Assembly (NCBI GenBank): GCA_965227445.1
Contig: OZ245751.1
Coordinates: 2,418,001-2,482,000 of the forward strand
Source of the DNA: DT-110 sp030148525
Lineage (GTDB): Bacteria; Bacteroidota; Bacteroidia; Chitinophagales; Saprospiraceae
DNA length: 64,000 bases
Direction: 5' to 3'
Of this stretch, positions 16,392 to 24,856 are shown one piece after another. Positions within the stretch are counted from its first letter, which is position 1. Each line of letters opens with the position of its first letter. A program made the position numbers and the translations under genes. Below the pieces are notes generated by a model, which saw only the letters and a list, made by a program, of their open reading frames with translations, did no database searches and had not been told where the DNA came from.

Positions 16392-17882
16392 TCAATTATC
16401 TTCCCACCCCATGGTGCGCTCTACGGCCTTTTGCCATCCTTTGTACAAGGTATCACGTTCGGTAGCATCCATATCAGGGGTAAATGATTGATCGATGAGG
16501 TCGCTTTTGGTCAGGTCGTCCTCTGTCCAGAAGTCGGTGGCCAGGCCGGCGAGGTAGGCAGCCCCCAGGGCGGTAGTCTCGATGATGGTCGGGCGCTCAA
16601 CGGGAGTACCCAGTATGTCGGCCTGAAATTGCATCAACAGATTATTAGCACTGGCACCGCCGTCGACCCGCAGCATTTTCAGGGAGGTCCCGGCATCTTT
16701 TTCCATGGCGTCGAGCACGTCTTTAGTCTGGTAGGCCAGAGATTCCAGGGTTGCCCGGATCAGGTGGGCCTTGGTAGTGCCGCGGGTGAGGCCGAAGATG
16801 GCGCCGCGGGCATACATATCCCAGTAAGGCGCCCCGAGCCCTGCGAAAGCGGGCACTACGTAGACGCCATCGGGATGCTCCACCTTCATGGCGAAGTATT
16901 CCGAATCCGGAGCCTCGTCGATGATCTTTAGGGCATCGCGAAGCCACTGAATGGCCGCCCCGGCGATAAAGACACTCCCCTCCAACGCATAGGTCACTTT
17001 CCCATCCAGTTGCCAGGCAACGGTAGTAAGCAGTCCTGCCTTGGACGCAATGGGTTCGCTCCCCGTATTCATCAACATAAAACAGCCAGTCCCATACGTG
17101 TTTTTGGCCATGCCCTTTTGGAAGCAGGTCTGGCCGAACAGGGCGGCCTGCTGGTCACCGGCGATGCCCGCAATGGGGATGGATGTCTCGAACAGATCAT
17201 CGGCCGTATGCGCGTAGACCTCGCTGGAACTTTTGACCTCGGGCAGCATGGCCCGGGGCACATCCAGCACCTGCATCATATGATCGTCCCAATCCAGCTT
17301 GCGAATGTTGTACAGGAGTGTCCGGCTGGCATTGGTCACATCGGTGATGTGTTTTTGGCCGTTGGTGAGTTTGTAGATCAACCAGGAGTCGATGGTGCCA
17401 AACAGTACTTCTCCTTTTTTGGCTCTATCTCTGGCTCCCGGCACATTGTCCAGTATCCACTTGACCTTGGTGCCTGAGAAATAGGCATCCGCCACCAGTC
17501 CCGTATGCTCACGGATATACTCTTCCTCACCGTCGGCCTTGAGTTGTTTGCAAAGTGCAGCAGTTCGCCGGTCCTGCCACACAATAGCGCGGTGAATAGG
17601 GTTTCCGGTAGCCTTCTCCCATACGACCACCGTCTCCCGCTGATTGGTGATACCAATAGCCTTCACCTGGCTGGATTGTATGCCGTTTTTCGACAGTACG
17701 CCGCGGGCTACCGCAAGCTGCGTATTCCAAATTTCCAGTGGATCGTGCTCCACCCAGCCGGGTTTGGGAAAGTATTGGGTAAACTCTTGCTGTTCAACTG
17801 CGCGAATCTGTCCATCCTTATCAAAAAGTATGGCACGGGAAGAGGTGGTGCCCTGATCAAGGGCCAGGATAAAGTGCTCCAT
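16392..17882 (-). CDS. glpK: Glycerol kinase
   Basis: GlpK phosphorylates glycerol to glycerol 3-phosphate in the cytoplasm, the entry step of glycerol use. The 496-residue length is standard. Motifs are LALDQGTTSSRAILFDKDG at the N-terminus, GITNQRETVVVWEKATG, the PROSITE-type HRAIVWQDRRTA, GTIDSWLIYKLT with the catalytic Asp, GIAGDQQAALFGQ, NTYGTGCFMLMNTG and the C-terminal LRVDGGASANNLLMQFQADIL plus ETTALGAAYLAG. No glpF or glpD is adjacent, so it stands alone. It is divergent from bshC across a 129-base spacer with no clear promoter box. Confidence 0.97.
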   Translation of the reverse strand: MEHFILALDQGTTSSRAILFDKDGQIRAVEQQEFTQYFPKPGWVEHDPLEIWNTQLAVARGVLSKNGIQSSQVKAIGITNQRETVVVWEKATGNPIHRAIVWQDRRTAALCKQLKADGEEEYIREHTGLVADAYFSGTKVKWILDNVPGARDRAKKGEVLFGTIDSWLIYKLTNGQKHITDVTNASRTLLYNIRKLDWDDHMMQVLDVPRAMLPEVKSSSEVYAHTADDLFETSIPIAGIAGDQQAALFGQTCFQKGMAKNTYGTGCFMLMNTGSEPIASKAGLLTTVAWQLDGKVTYALEGSVFIAGAAIQWLRDALKIIDEAPDSEYFAMKVEHPDGVYVVPAFAGLGAPYWDMYARGAIFGLTRGTTKAHLIRATLESLAYQTKDVLDAMEKDAGTSLKMLRVDGGASANNLLMQFQADILGTPVERPTIIETTALGAAYLAGLATDFWTEDDLTKSDLIDQSFTPDMDATERDTLYKGWQKAVERTMGWEDN

Positions 17883-18011
17883 TCCGTTTTAAGGTGTGGT
17901 TGATTAAACTAATGTGTGGAAAGTACTATTCTATACATACCACCGGCTGTTAAACAGGCCGCTCTAATATAGCTGGAACAAAACGATTAACAAAAACGAG
18001 ATACCGCTTTA

Positions 18012-19604
18012 ATGGAAGTACAAAAAATTCCCTTTCGGGAAATACCGCATCTGTCTACCAAAGATATTGCCTACGCTACCCAAGACGAGAAACTGAAGCC
18101 ATTTTACCAGTATACCGTCCATCGGGAAAGCTTCCCGCAGGTGATTGCCGACAAGAAGGAGGATCCCATTAACCGTAAGGCACTCGTCGATGCCCTGCAA
18201 AAACAATACGAAGGCCTCGAAACCACCGATCTGGTACAGGCGAATATCCGTAAGCTGGGGGATGATAATACATTTACCGTCACTACCGCCCACCAACCGG
18301 GCCTGTTCACCGGGCCCCTTTACTACATCTTCAAGATCATCTCCACCATTAATCTGGCCGAACAATTGGGTAATACCTATCCCGACTATCAGTTTGTGCC
18401 CATCTTTATCAGCGGAGCCGAAGATCACGATTTTGAAGAGGTCAACCATACCCGCCTGTTCGGCAAGGACATCACCTGGGAAAATGATGAAAGTGGTGGC
18501 GTCGGCTTTATGAAGACCAAAAGCCTGACGCCAGTGCTGGCCGAACTCAAGGGAATCCTGGGCGACTCCGACGATGCCCAGCGTGCCTACGCTCTGGTCG
18601 AAGAGGCTTATACCAGCCACGAGCGCTACGGGCGAGCCACCCACCACCTGGTAAACCAATTGTTCAAGGACCATGGCCTGGTCGTAGTGAGCATGGACGA
18701 TCCAGCCCTCAAGCGTTTGTTTATCCCTTACATCAAGCAAGAGATCTTTACTCAACCCTCGCAAAAGCTGATCAACGAAGCACAGGAAGCCCTCGAAGCG
18801 GCAGGCTTTGGGGAGCAGGCCCACGCCCGGGAGATCAATTTCTTTTACCTGCAGGACCAATTGCGGTCGCGCATCGTCCAGGAAGGTGACCACTTCACCG
18901 TACTGGATACCGACATCAAATGGACCCGCGATCAACTGGAAAAAGAGATCGACGATCATCCCGAACGCTTCTCCCCCAATGTAGTTATGCGCCCCATCTA
19001 CCAGGAATGCGTGCTTCCCAACCTTGCCTACATTGGCGGGGGCGGTGAGCTCAGTTACTGGCTGGAGCGCAAGAAGCAATTTGCTCACTTTGGCCTGAAT
19101 TTCCCCATGCTCATTCGTCGAAACTCTGCCCTGTGGGTAGACCGCGGTGCCTGTAAGCGCATGGATAAGCTAGGCCTTACGGCAAAAGATATCTTCGAAG
19201 AGACGGAAAGCCTGATCAAACGCTTCGTTCGCGATGAGACCGAGCACGAAGTTGACCTCGGTCCCGAAAAAGGAAAGCTACATCAGCTTTTTCAGGCTGT
19301 CGCCGAAAAGGCCGCCGCGATCGACCCCACCCTTAAAAAGAAAGCCCTGGCCGAAGGAGCCAAGCAACTCAAAAGCCTGGAAAACCTGGAAGGCCGCCTC
19401 ATGAAGGCGGAAAAACAACGCCACGAAACGGCCATCAATCAGATCCGGTCACTCAAGGACAAACTCTTTCCCGGAAATGGCCTGCAAGAGCGCCAGGAAA
19501 ACTTCCTGAACTTTTATCTGCGTTACGGGAATGAATTCTTCGAGACCCTGAAGGAGCACTTGAACCCTTTGGAGGAAGGTTTTGTCGTTTTTCTGGATCG
19601 GTAG
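18012..19604 (+). CDS. bshC: Putative cysteine ligase BshC (bacillithiol biosynthesis)
   Basis: BshC adds cysteine to glucosaminyl-malate in the last step of bacillithiol synthesis, the low-molecular-weight thiol of Firmicutes and many Bacteroidota. The 530-residue length fits. Visible signatures are VTTAHQPGLFTGPLYYIFKI near residue 95, FVPIFISGAEDHDFEEVNHT, GGGGELSYWLERKKQFAHF near residue 345 and LIRRNSALWVDRGACKRMDKLG. A Rossmann-like catalytic core is followed by a helical region (about 440-490) rich in Lys and Glu. bshA and bshB are not in this window. The gene ends in a spacer with a hairpin facing the cupin gene. Confidence 0.9.
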   Translation: MEVQKIPFREIPHLSTKDIAYATQDEKLKPFYQYTVHRESFPQVIADKKEDPINRKALVDALQKQYEGLETTDLVQANIRKLGDDNTFTVTTAHQPGLFTGPLYYIFKIISTINLAEQLGNTYPDYQFVPIFISGAEDHDFEEVNHTRLFGKDITWENDESGGVGFMKTKSLTPVLAELKGILGDSDDAQRAYALVEEAYTSHERYGRATHHLVNQLFKDHGLVVVSMDDPALKRLFIPYIKQEIFTQPSQKLINEAQEALEAAGFGEQAHAREINFFYLQDQLRSRIVQEGDHFTVLDTDIKWTRDQLEKEIDDHPERFSPNVVMRPIYQECVLPNLAYIGGGGELSYWLERKKQFAHFGLNFPMLIRRNSALWVDRGACKRMDKLGLTAKDIFEETESLIKRFVRDETEHEVDLGPEKGKLHQLFQAVAEKAAAIDPTLKKKALAEGAKQLKSLENLEGRLMKAEKQRHETAINQIRSLKDKLFPGNGLQERQENFLNFYLRYGNEFFETLKEHLNPLEEGFVVFLDR

Positions 19605-19735
19605 AAAGTAGATCGGCCTGGCGGCCTTTCAGACTATTAGATCAGACCTACGGTCTTATTAGATAGAAGATGTAGATACCATTCCAGGTCTTCATCTTCT
19701 ATCTAGCCTCTAAGAGTCTACAATCTTCCAAAAAA
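19605..19735. repeat. Inverted repeat between convergent bshC and cupin gene
   Basis: The arms ATAGAAGATG and CATCTTCTAT (around 19662-19704) face each other across GTAGATACC...GGTCTT. Outer TAGATC/AGTCTA words add to it. It probably serves as a bidirectional terminator. Confidence 0.55.
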
Positions 19736-20068
19736 CTACAGCTTTTTATAATCCTCCCGCACCGGCTGGAAAGCATCGATCACCTTTACCTGCGTCAATG
19801 CGCGGGCTGAGTGGGGCACATTGCTGGCAATAGTGATCACATCGCCGGGTTTACATACTTTTGTTTCGCCCCCGATAGTCATTTCCAGTTCACCGCTAAT
19901 AATATTGGTGATCTGCTCGTGGGGATGATGGTGCTCTGGCAACACCGCATCTTTTTCGATGAATGCGTGTAAGATGGTCATGCCGTCGGTATGAACCAAC
20001 TTGCCGGTGATACCGGGGACCAAGGTTTTTTCCGGAAGGGCATCGACGCTGTGAAAAGGACTTGTCAT
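19736..20068 (-). CDS. Small cupin-domain protein
   Basis: This 110-residue protein is a single cupin barrel with no signal peptide. Cupin motif 1 is visible as LPEHHHPHEQITNIISGELEMTIGG, with three consecutive metal-binding histidines, and motif 2 as PGDVITIASNVPHSARA with the final histidine. The pattern suits a metal-binding, sugar- or small-molecule-related cupin rather than a known enzyme, so the substrate is unknown. It converges on bshC. A one-armed GGTTTGA repeat lies 6 bases upstream of its start, between it and the amine oxidase remnant, which runs the other way. Confidence 0.85.
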   Translation of the reverse strand: MTSPFHSVDALPEKTLVPGITGKLVHTDGMTILHAFIEKDAVLPEHHHPHEQITNIISGELEMTIGGETKVCKPGDVITIASNVPHSARALTQVKVIDAFQPVREDYKKL

Positions 20069-20073
20069 ATTTG

Positions 20074-20102
20074 ACAGGTTGAGGTTTGAGGTTTGAGATT
20101 CG
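20074..20102. repeat. GGTTTGA heptamer repeat, single arm
   Basis: ACAGGTTGA, GGTTTGA, GGTTTGA and GATTCG run between the cupin start and the oxidase remnant. The conserved ACAGGTT end is present. Confidence 0.6.
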
Positions 20103-20121
20103 AAAGTACAAAAACACCCGC

Positions 20122-20571
20122 ATGGAACAACACCTGATTATTGGTGCCGGTATTGCCGGACTGTTGATGAGTCAAAACGGTCCCATCAAAGAAATGCACG
20201 ACCATTGCGATGCAGCCGGCACCACCTTTGGGCTCATGGGCTTTTTGCACCCCAGTGCAACTACAATAAGTCCGGAAGAAAGAAAAAAGCAGGTCCTTCA
20301 ACAGATAGTCCGACACTTCGGGGCGGATGCACTATCTCCCCTGGCCTACTACGACACCCTCTGGGCGCAACAACCGCTTACCAGTGAGCCAGGTGTACAA
20401 CCAATGACCATGAAGCCCCCCTACGGACACCCCGAACTCCGCCAATCTTATTGGGATGGGCGTCTGCACTTTGCCGCCGCTGAAACAGACCATCTCTTCG
20501 GGGGGTACATGGATGGGGCCGTCGGCGCTGCGGAACGGGCAATGCAAACAGTGGTCAGTGATAAGTGCTAA
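20122..20571 (+). pseudogene. Remnant of an FAD-dependent amine oxidase (large internal deletion)
   Basis: The frame from the ATG at 20122 starts as a flavoprotein, MEQHLIIGAGIAGLLM, with the GxGxxG dinucleotide loop at about residues 8-13. It then jumps straight into the C-terminal part of a flavin monoamine oxidase-like protein: GPIKEMHDHCDAAGTTFGLM, YYDTLWAQQPLTSEPG and LHFAAAETDHLFGGYMDGAV, the last being the FAD-binding C-terminal motif. Family members are about 350 residues or longer, while this one is 149, so some 200 residues from the middle, with the substrate domain, are gone without breaking the frame. It cannot be a working oxidase. Its stop codon (20569-20571) lies in the 50-bp palindrome. 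Whether it is expressed is unknown. Confidence 0.78.
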
Positions 20572-20604
20572 GTGTTCAATTGAACACTTAGCACTTATCA
20601 CTGA
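20555..20604. repeat. Perfect 50-bp palindrome made of heptamer repeats
   Basis: All 25 base pairs around the centre between 20579 and 20580 match. Each arm is a chain of degenerate 7-bp units (CAGTGAT, AAGTGCT, AAGTGTT). It separates the convergent oxidase remnant and M14 peptidase gene, so it can act as a terminator in both directions. The loop is effectively zero, so the DNA could also extrude as a cruciform. Confidence 0.9.
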
Positions 20605-20608
20605 GCAT

Positions 20609-23245
20609 TCAGAATCCTGGCAGCAACATCACTGCATTCTGCATCAACCGGCTGGGGCCGCGCCAGAACATACGATACTGGGTATTATCCGCCAGAAATA
20701 CCACTTTACCGCTGCCCATATTGACTACCCCGGCAAAGGTCGTTCCGGCCAGGTGCTCCAGATTCTCGTCGGAAGCGTAGCCGGCCACCAACAGGTCACC
20801 CTTGTCCTTGACGTAATACCCGACAGTTTCCAGGTCGCTGCTGGGCTTCATGCCCATATTGCCAAATTTCAGGCTGTATAGGTCGGGATTCATCCCAAAA
20901 GCCAGCGGATGGGTGGTATCTAGTTTTGACGTGAGCGCTGACCCGGGAATACGCTTTTTACCGTAGTAATCACGCCGCTGATTGTAGGGCAGGTAATTCG
21001 CAACCTCGCTGCTGTCTTCCGGTGCCTCTTTGATCTCGACCCCGGTAAATTCAGATTGCCCCTTTGTGAAGAAGCCCGCCGCGCTTTCGTTGGCGATCAG
21101 GACACCACCCCCCTGTACCCAGGCTTTCAATTCGGCGAGTTGCTCCTTTTGGAACAGTTGGCGCAGACCACTTCCTCCGTCAGGTAATATCAATACGTCG
21201 TAATCCAGCAGATCAGCTCCACCGTAGCGACGGCCAAATTTAGGCATAGCCGTTTGCTGCAGAATACTCGTGCGGATTCGCTCAACGGGTAGGTGCGTTT
21301 CCTGATCGAACAGGAAGTAGAGCTGACCACAGGTATAGGTATCAAAGGGAGGTTCCACCATGAGCGCTACCTTTGGTTGCTTGACCGGACGGTTGCTCGA
21401 GCTTGCCAGGTCCCAACCGCCCGCCATACGACCACTATCGTAGCCTACGATCTCTACTCCTGCTTCCTCCGCGATCGATTGCAGATCGTCGACCATTTGA
21501 TCATCCTTGTCCAGATTGCGTCCACGCAGGATGACCAGCGTACCTTCGCCAAAAGTGCGCTCCCCGTCGGTAAAAGGCTCCTCGGCCGCCCGTACCCGGT
21601 ATTCTTTATCCCACAACATCGCTAGTGCCTTGGGGGCGTTGCGTTGCTTCCATTCGATCACGTAGGCGTATTGTGCATTTGAATTGGTCAATCCGGCTGC
21701 CTCGGCCAGGGGTTCGGTCACTTCTTCGGTATCTGCGGTAAACCGGCTGGACGTCGTATAGCAATCAAGATTATAGGCCAGAGGTGCCGACCAGGTTGCC
21801 ATATCGTACATGACCGAATCTTCGATCGCCATATTGCGTTCCATGATGCTGGTAATGAACAGGCTCCGTGTTTGGTCAGTGCTTATGACATAAGTGCCTT
21901 CCGGCAAAACCCGGCGTCCGCGCTCTCCGTCGCGCATACTTACACCGTCGGGCAGGATCGTTTCGGAAGTGGTACGCTCCACCGTCACTCCCTGACGCAG
22001 CAACATATTTACCACGTCAGTGGAATACGTCTGGTCGGCGGGAATGAAATAACCTTTAGTGTCGACCTTGCTGCGCTCAGGCTGCCAGGCCTCGTAGCTA
22101 TAGCGAAGCAATTCCTCACGTCGCTCGGCGGCCTTTTTGATGGTTGCCACTGAGGTGGTATAGTGGTCGAACACCCGTTGCCGTAAAGTTAGTTTGTACC
22201 CGTCGTTGGTCTCTACCGCCAGGCCGGCACCGATACCACCCTGCTCGGTCAACATGCCGATCGCTCCCATGACCGACGGATAACTGGATCCATAACCGGG
22301 ATAGAAAAAATCAAAAGCCTGACGGGTAAAGTAATTCAAACGATTCTTATCGAAGGCCCTAACGTTGGCCATGCCGAAGGTATCGGTCAGCGCTTCGTAG
22401 CTATCCGGTAATTGCTTATTGCGGGGCGTGGTGCCCGGCATGGTAAAGTAGTTGCTATTGTAGCCCTGTTCGTGGTAGTCCACGTGCACCTGCGGCATCC
22501 AGCGCTGGTATTCGGCCGTGTGTCCACGCGACTCGGGATGAATCCCCCAGATCCAGTCGCGGTTAAGGTCGAACCAGTAGTGATTAGTACGGCCGTTGGG
22601 CCAGGGTGCGTAGTGTTCCAGATCGGTCGGTTCGATACCCGGAACGTTGCGGTGCATTCCCTTATACCAGTATACATAGCGATCGCGACCATCGGGATTG
22701 ATGCAGATGTACATAATAATGACCGAGTTGTCCAGCACTTCGCGGGTCTCCTCATCCTGGGCGGCGGCCATTCGGTAGGCCACCTGCATAGCCGCTTCCG
22801 TGCTCGAAGCTTCGTTGCCGTGGATATTATAGCTGAAGCTGGTGAATACCGGCGTTTCGTTAATGATTGATTCCGCCTCCGATTCAGTGGCAGTCAGCAG
22901 TTCCAGGTGACGCATCCGGATCTCTTCCAGATTGTTGATGTTTTCCTCCGAGCTGATCACCAGGTTGATCAAAGGGCGTCCTTCGTAGGTTTCTCCGTAC
23001 TGGTTGATCGCTACCCGGGGTGACGCCTCAGCCAGGGTTTGAAAGTAGTCTACCGCATGTGCATACAGTGTAAATTCGGCGCCCAGCTCATAACCCAGAT
23101 GATCGGCCGGCGTAGGTATGGAGCTATTTACCCGCAGGTCCGGCTCAAAGGCAAAGCGATCCAGGTCGAGCAGGTTCTGTTTTTGCCCGTAGGCGAATTG
23201 AGTAATACATAAAATAAGTAAAACATAGAGCGTTTGTCGCTTCAT
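20609..23245 (-). CDS. Secreted M14-family zinc carboxypeptidase
   Basis: This 878-residue protein is exported by a signal peptide (LYVLLILCITQFAYG, cleavage near residue 20) and should cut residues from peptide C-termini outside the cytoplasm. Zinc ligands are seen in NIHGNEASSTEA (His142, Glu145) and QVHVDYHEQG near residue 258, with NPDGRDRY and FDLNRDWIW between. The catalytic Glu is probably in LTEQGGIGAGLAVET near residue 330. The second half (about 400-878) has a glutamine-amidotransferase-like stretch (DVLILPDGGSGLRQLF, WVQGGGVLIANESAAGFF) common in long Bacteroidota M14 proteins. It lies downstream of the acylase and M28 genes on the same strand but is separated from M28 by two long hairpins. 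Confidence 0.93.
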   Translation of the reverse strand: MKRQTLYVLLILCITQFAYGQKQNLLDLDRFAFEPDLRVNSSIPTPADHLGYELGAEFTLYAHAVDYFQTLAEASPRVAINQYGETYEGRPLINLVISSEENINNLEEIRMRHLELLTATESEAESIINETPVFTSFSYNIHGNEASSTEAAMQVAYRMAAAQDEETREVLDNSVIIMYICINPDGRDRYVYWYKGMHRNVPGIEPTDLEHYAPWPNGRTNHYWFDLNRDWIWGIHPESRGHTAEYQRWMPQVHVDYHEQGYNSNYFTMPGTTPRNKQLPDSYEALTDTFGMANVRAFDKNRLNYFTRQAFDFFYPGYGSSYPSVMGAIGMLTEQGGIGAGLAVETNDGYKLTLRQRVFDHYTTSVATIKKAAERREELLRYSYEAWQPERSKVDTKGYFIPADQTYSTDVVNMLLRQGVTVERTTSETILPDGVSMRDGERGRRVLPEGTYVISTDQTRSLFITSIMERNMAIEDSVMYDMATWSAPLAYNLDCYTTSSRFTADTEEVTEPLAEAAGLTNSNAQYAYVIEWKQRNAPKALAMLWDKEYRVRAAEEPFTDGERTFGEGTLVILRGRNLDKDDQMVDDLQSIAEEAGVEIVGYDSGRMAGGWDLASSSNRPVKQPKVALMVEPPFDTYTCGQLYFLFDQETHLPVERIRTSILQQTAMPKFGRRYGGADLLDYDVLILPDGGSGLRQLFQKEQLAELKAWVQGGGVLIANESAAGFFTKGQSEFTGVEIKEAPEDSSEVANYLPYNQRRDYYGKKRIPGSALTSKLDTTHPLAFGMNPDLYSLKFGNMGMKPSSDLETVGYYVKDKGDLLVAGYASDENLEHLAGTTFAGVVNMGSGKVVFLADNTQYRMFWRGPSRLMQNAVMLLPGF

Positions 23246-23264
23246 AGGTTGTTGTTTTTTAACT

Positions 23265-23335
23265 GCTTGTTTTTTCTGATGAAAAGCACTTTTGAGGCTG
23301 TAAACCCATCAATTGTTTCACCAGAAAAAGCAAGC
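23265..23335. repeat. CTTTCC-type inverted repeat, copy 2 (GCTTG arms)
   Basis: The left arm GCTTGTTTTTTCTGATG (23265-23281) and right arm (23319-23335) pair at 15 of 17 positions around a 37-base loop. It shares the TTTTTCTGATG core with copies 1 and 3 and sits 20 bases upstream of the M14 start. Confidence 0.75.
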
Positions 23336-23395
23336 GGACGATACTAATCCGTATTGAAATTTTAGTGATTTACAGTGCACTATTCTTTGAAAACC

Positions 23396-23463
23396 CTTTC
23401 CTTTTTCTGATGTATTCTCCGAAACAGTATTTCCAAATCTTTTTATCATCAGAAAAAGGAAAG
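23396..23463. repeat. CTTTCC...GGAAAG inverted repeat, copy 3
   Basis: A perfect 17-bp inverted repeat (CTTTCCTTTTTCTGATG at 23396-23412 and its complement at 23447-23463) has a 34-base loop. It is followed by AGAGG, or a close match, as in copy 1. It lies just past the M28 stop and could end that transcript. Confidence 0.8.
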
Positions 23464-23473
23464 AGGTAAAAGC

Positions 23474-24856
23474 TTACCTCCGCGGGATGAGCGTCGTCGG
23501 ATACACGACCACACTTTCATCACCCTGCTTATTCACCGAGGCCACTCCGAAGAGGTAATTATCGATTACAATATTTTCAAGGGTATAATCAGTGGTGCCG
23601 GCGGGCACGAAGCGACTATATTGCCACTGTGCTTCGGTGGTTTCCCGCCAGTAAACCTTGTATCCCGCCAGATTGTCGTCTTCCACAGCGTCCCAGCGCA
23701 AACGGGTCGATGGACGGACCGCTCCGCCGATCTGTACATTTTCCGGACCCGGAGGGGCCCAGGCCATGGAAGCCAGCGCAACGGCATTCACTCCGGTCAA
23801 ACGGGCAGCATAGTCGAAGTCTACCTTCTCAATCACGTCCCCGTATTTTATACCGTCTTCCTCGCGAATATCCTGGTGCTGACGATTGTAATTTTCGTGG
23901 GTCTCCATGATGCGTACGCCGGGAAAGCCCTCATCATTAAATGGCCGATGGTGGCCTCCGCGCCCGAACCGGTCCAGGCGGTAGATCATCATCGCATCCA
24001 GGTTAGTAAAATATTCGTCGGTAAGTTTGTCGACGTAGCGGGCCACCTGTCGGGAGGGGCCATCCACTTCGCCCCCGTAAAAGCGCTTCCAGATGCGATC
24101 GCGATCGGTCTCCCCTACCGGATTAGCCTGACTGAAGACCCGGAAGGTCGTGTTATCGATCACACCGTCGATGCCTTCGATATTGCCGATCATATCGTTG
24201 TTCAGAATGGCCATGACATTCCATTCCTCCTCCTTGGCGACTTTGGCCATGATCTGCCCGCCGAAGAGCCCTTGCTCTTCCCCGGAAAGTGCGGCAAAGA
24301 CAATCGTTGATGGGAACTCATACTGCGTCAACACCCGGGCCGCTTCCAGCGTACCGGCAACTCCCGAGGCATTGTCGTTGGCACCGGGAGAATCTGTTTC
24401 CGCGTCAATGGAGCTGGAGGCGCGACTATCGATATCCCCCGACATGATTACGTAGCGGTCCGGATAGGTTGTACCCTTTAATTCGGCGATCACGTTCACC
24501 ACATATACATCTTCGGGAATGCGTCGGTTTTCGGAAGCCAGCACCAGGTCGCGTTGATAATACACATTCAGGCAGCCACCACAATCTTCTGAGATCTTAT
24601 CGAATTCGGCCTTGATCCAGCGACGGGCAGCTCCGATGCCGCGGCTGTCAGAAGTGGTATCAGACAAGGTGTTGCGCGTCCCAAAGTCCACCAACGTCTG
24701 TATATCGGATTCAATGCGATCCGGTGACGGAGCTTCGGCAATATCGAAAAGACGGGCATCCCGGGCGGGCGGTTCCATCGCCTCATCCATCTGTGCCTGT
24801 ACCTGGCTTACGCCAAAAATCAGCAGCAAAAAAAGTAGTTTTTGTGCGTTTGTCAT
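23474..24856 (-). CDS. Secreted M28-family aminopeptidase with C-terminal fibronectin type III domain
   Basis: This 460-residue exported protein (signal LLFLLLIFGVSQVQAQ) should be a di-zinc aminopeptidase. Metal-site segments are DSPGANDNASGVAGTLEAA, ALSGEEQGLFGG with the catalytic Glu, NNDMIGN, and a late His in RIMETHENYNRQHQD. The first ligand position reads SGDIDSR, where most M28 enzymes have GHxDS, so a His is replaced by Asp; I believe some exported relatives share this but cannot check. A fibronectin type III-like domain covers about residues 365-455 (LRWDAVEDDNLAGYKVYWRE, DYTLENIVIDNYLFGV). Its start overlaps the acylase stop by 4 bases (ATGA), so the two are translationally coupled. 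Confidence 0.9.
   Translation of the reverse strand: MTNAQKLLFLLLIFGVSQVQAQMDEAMEPPARDARLFDIAEAPSPDRIESDIQTLVDFGTRNTLSDTTSDSRGIGAARRWIKAEFDKISEDCGGCLNVYYQRDLVLASENRRIPEDVYVVNVIAELKGTTYPDRYVIMSGDIDSRASSSIDAETDSPGANDNASGVAGTLEAARVLTQYEFPSTIVFAALSGEEQGLFGGQIMAKVAKEEEWNVMAILNNDMIGNIEGIDGVIDNTTFRVFSQANPVGETDRDRIWKRFYGGEVDGPSRQVARYVDKLTDEYFTNLDAMMIYRLDRFGRGGHHRPFNDEGFPGVRIMETHENYNRQHQDIREEDGIKYGDVIEKVDFDYAARLTGVNAVALASMAWAPPGPENVQIGGAVRPSTRLRWDAVEDDNLAGYKVYWRETTEAQWQYSRFVPAGTTDYTLENIVIDNYLFGVASVNKQGDESVVVYPTTLIPRR

Noticed and set aside
18009..19088. Long open frame (359 codons) on the minus strand inside bshC
   Set aside because: It is the antisense of a well-supported BshC gene, has no family motifs of its own, and has no promoter.
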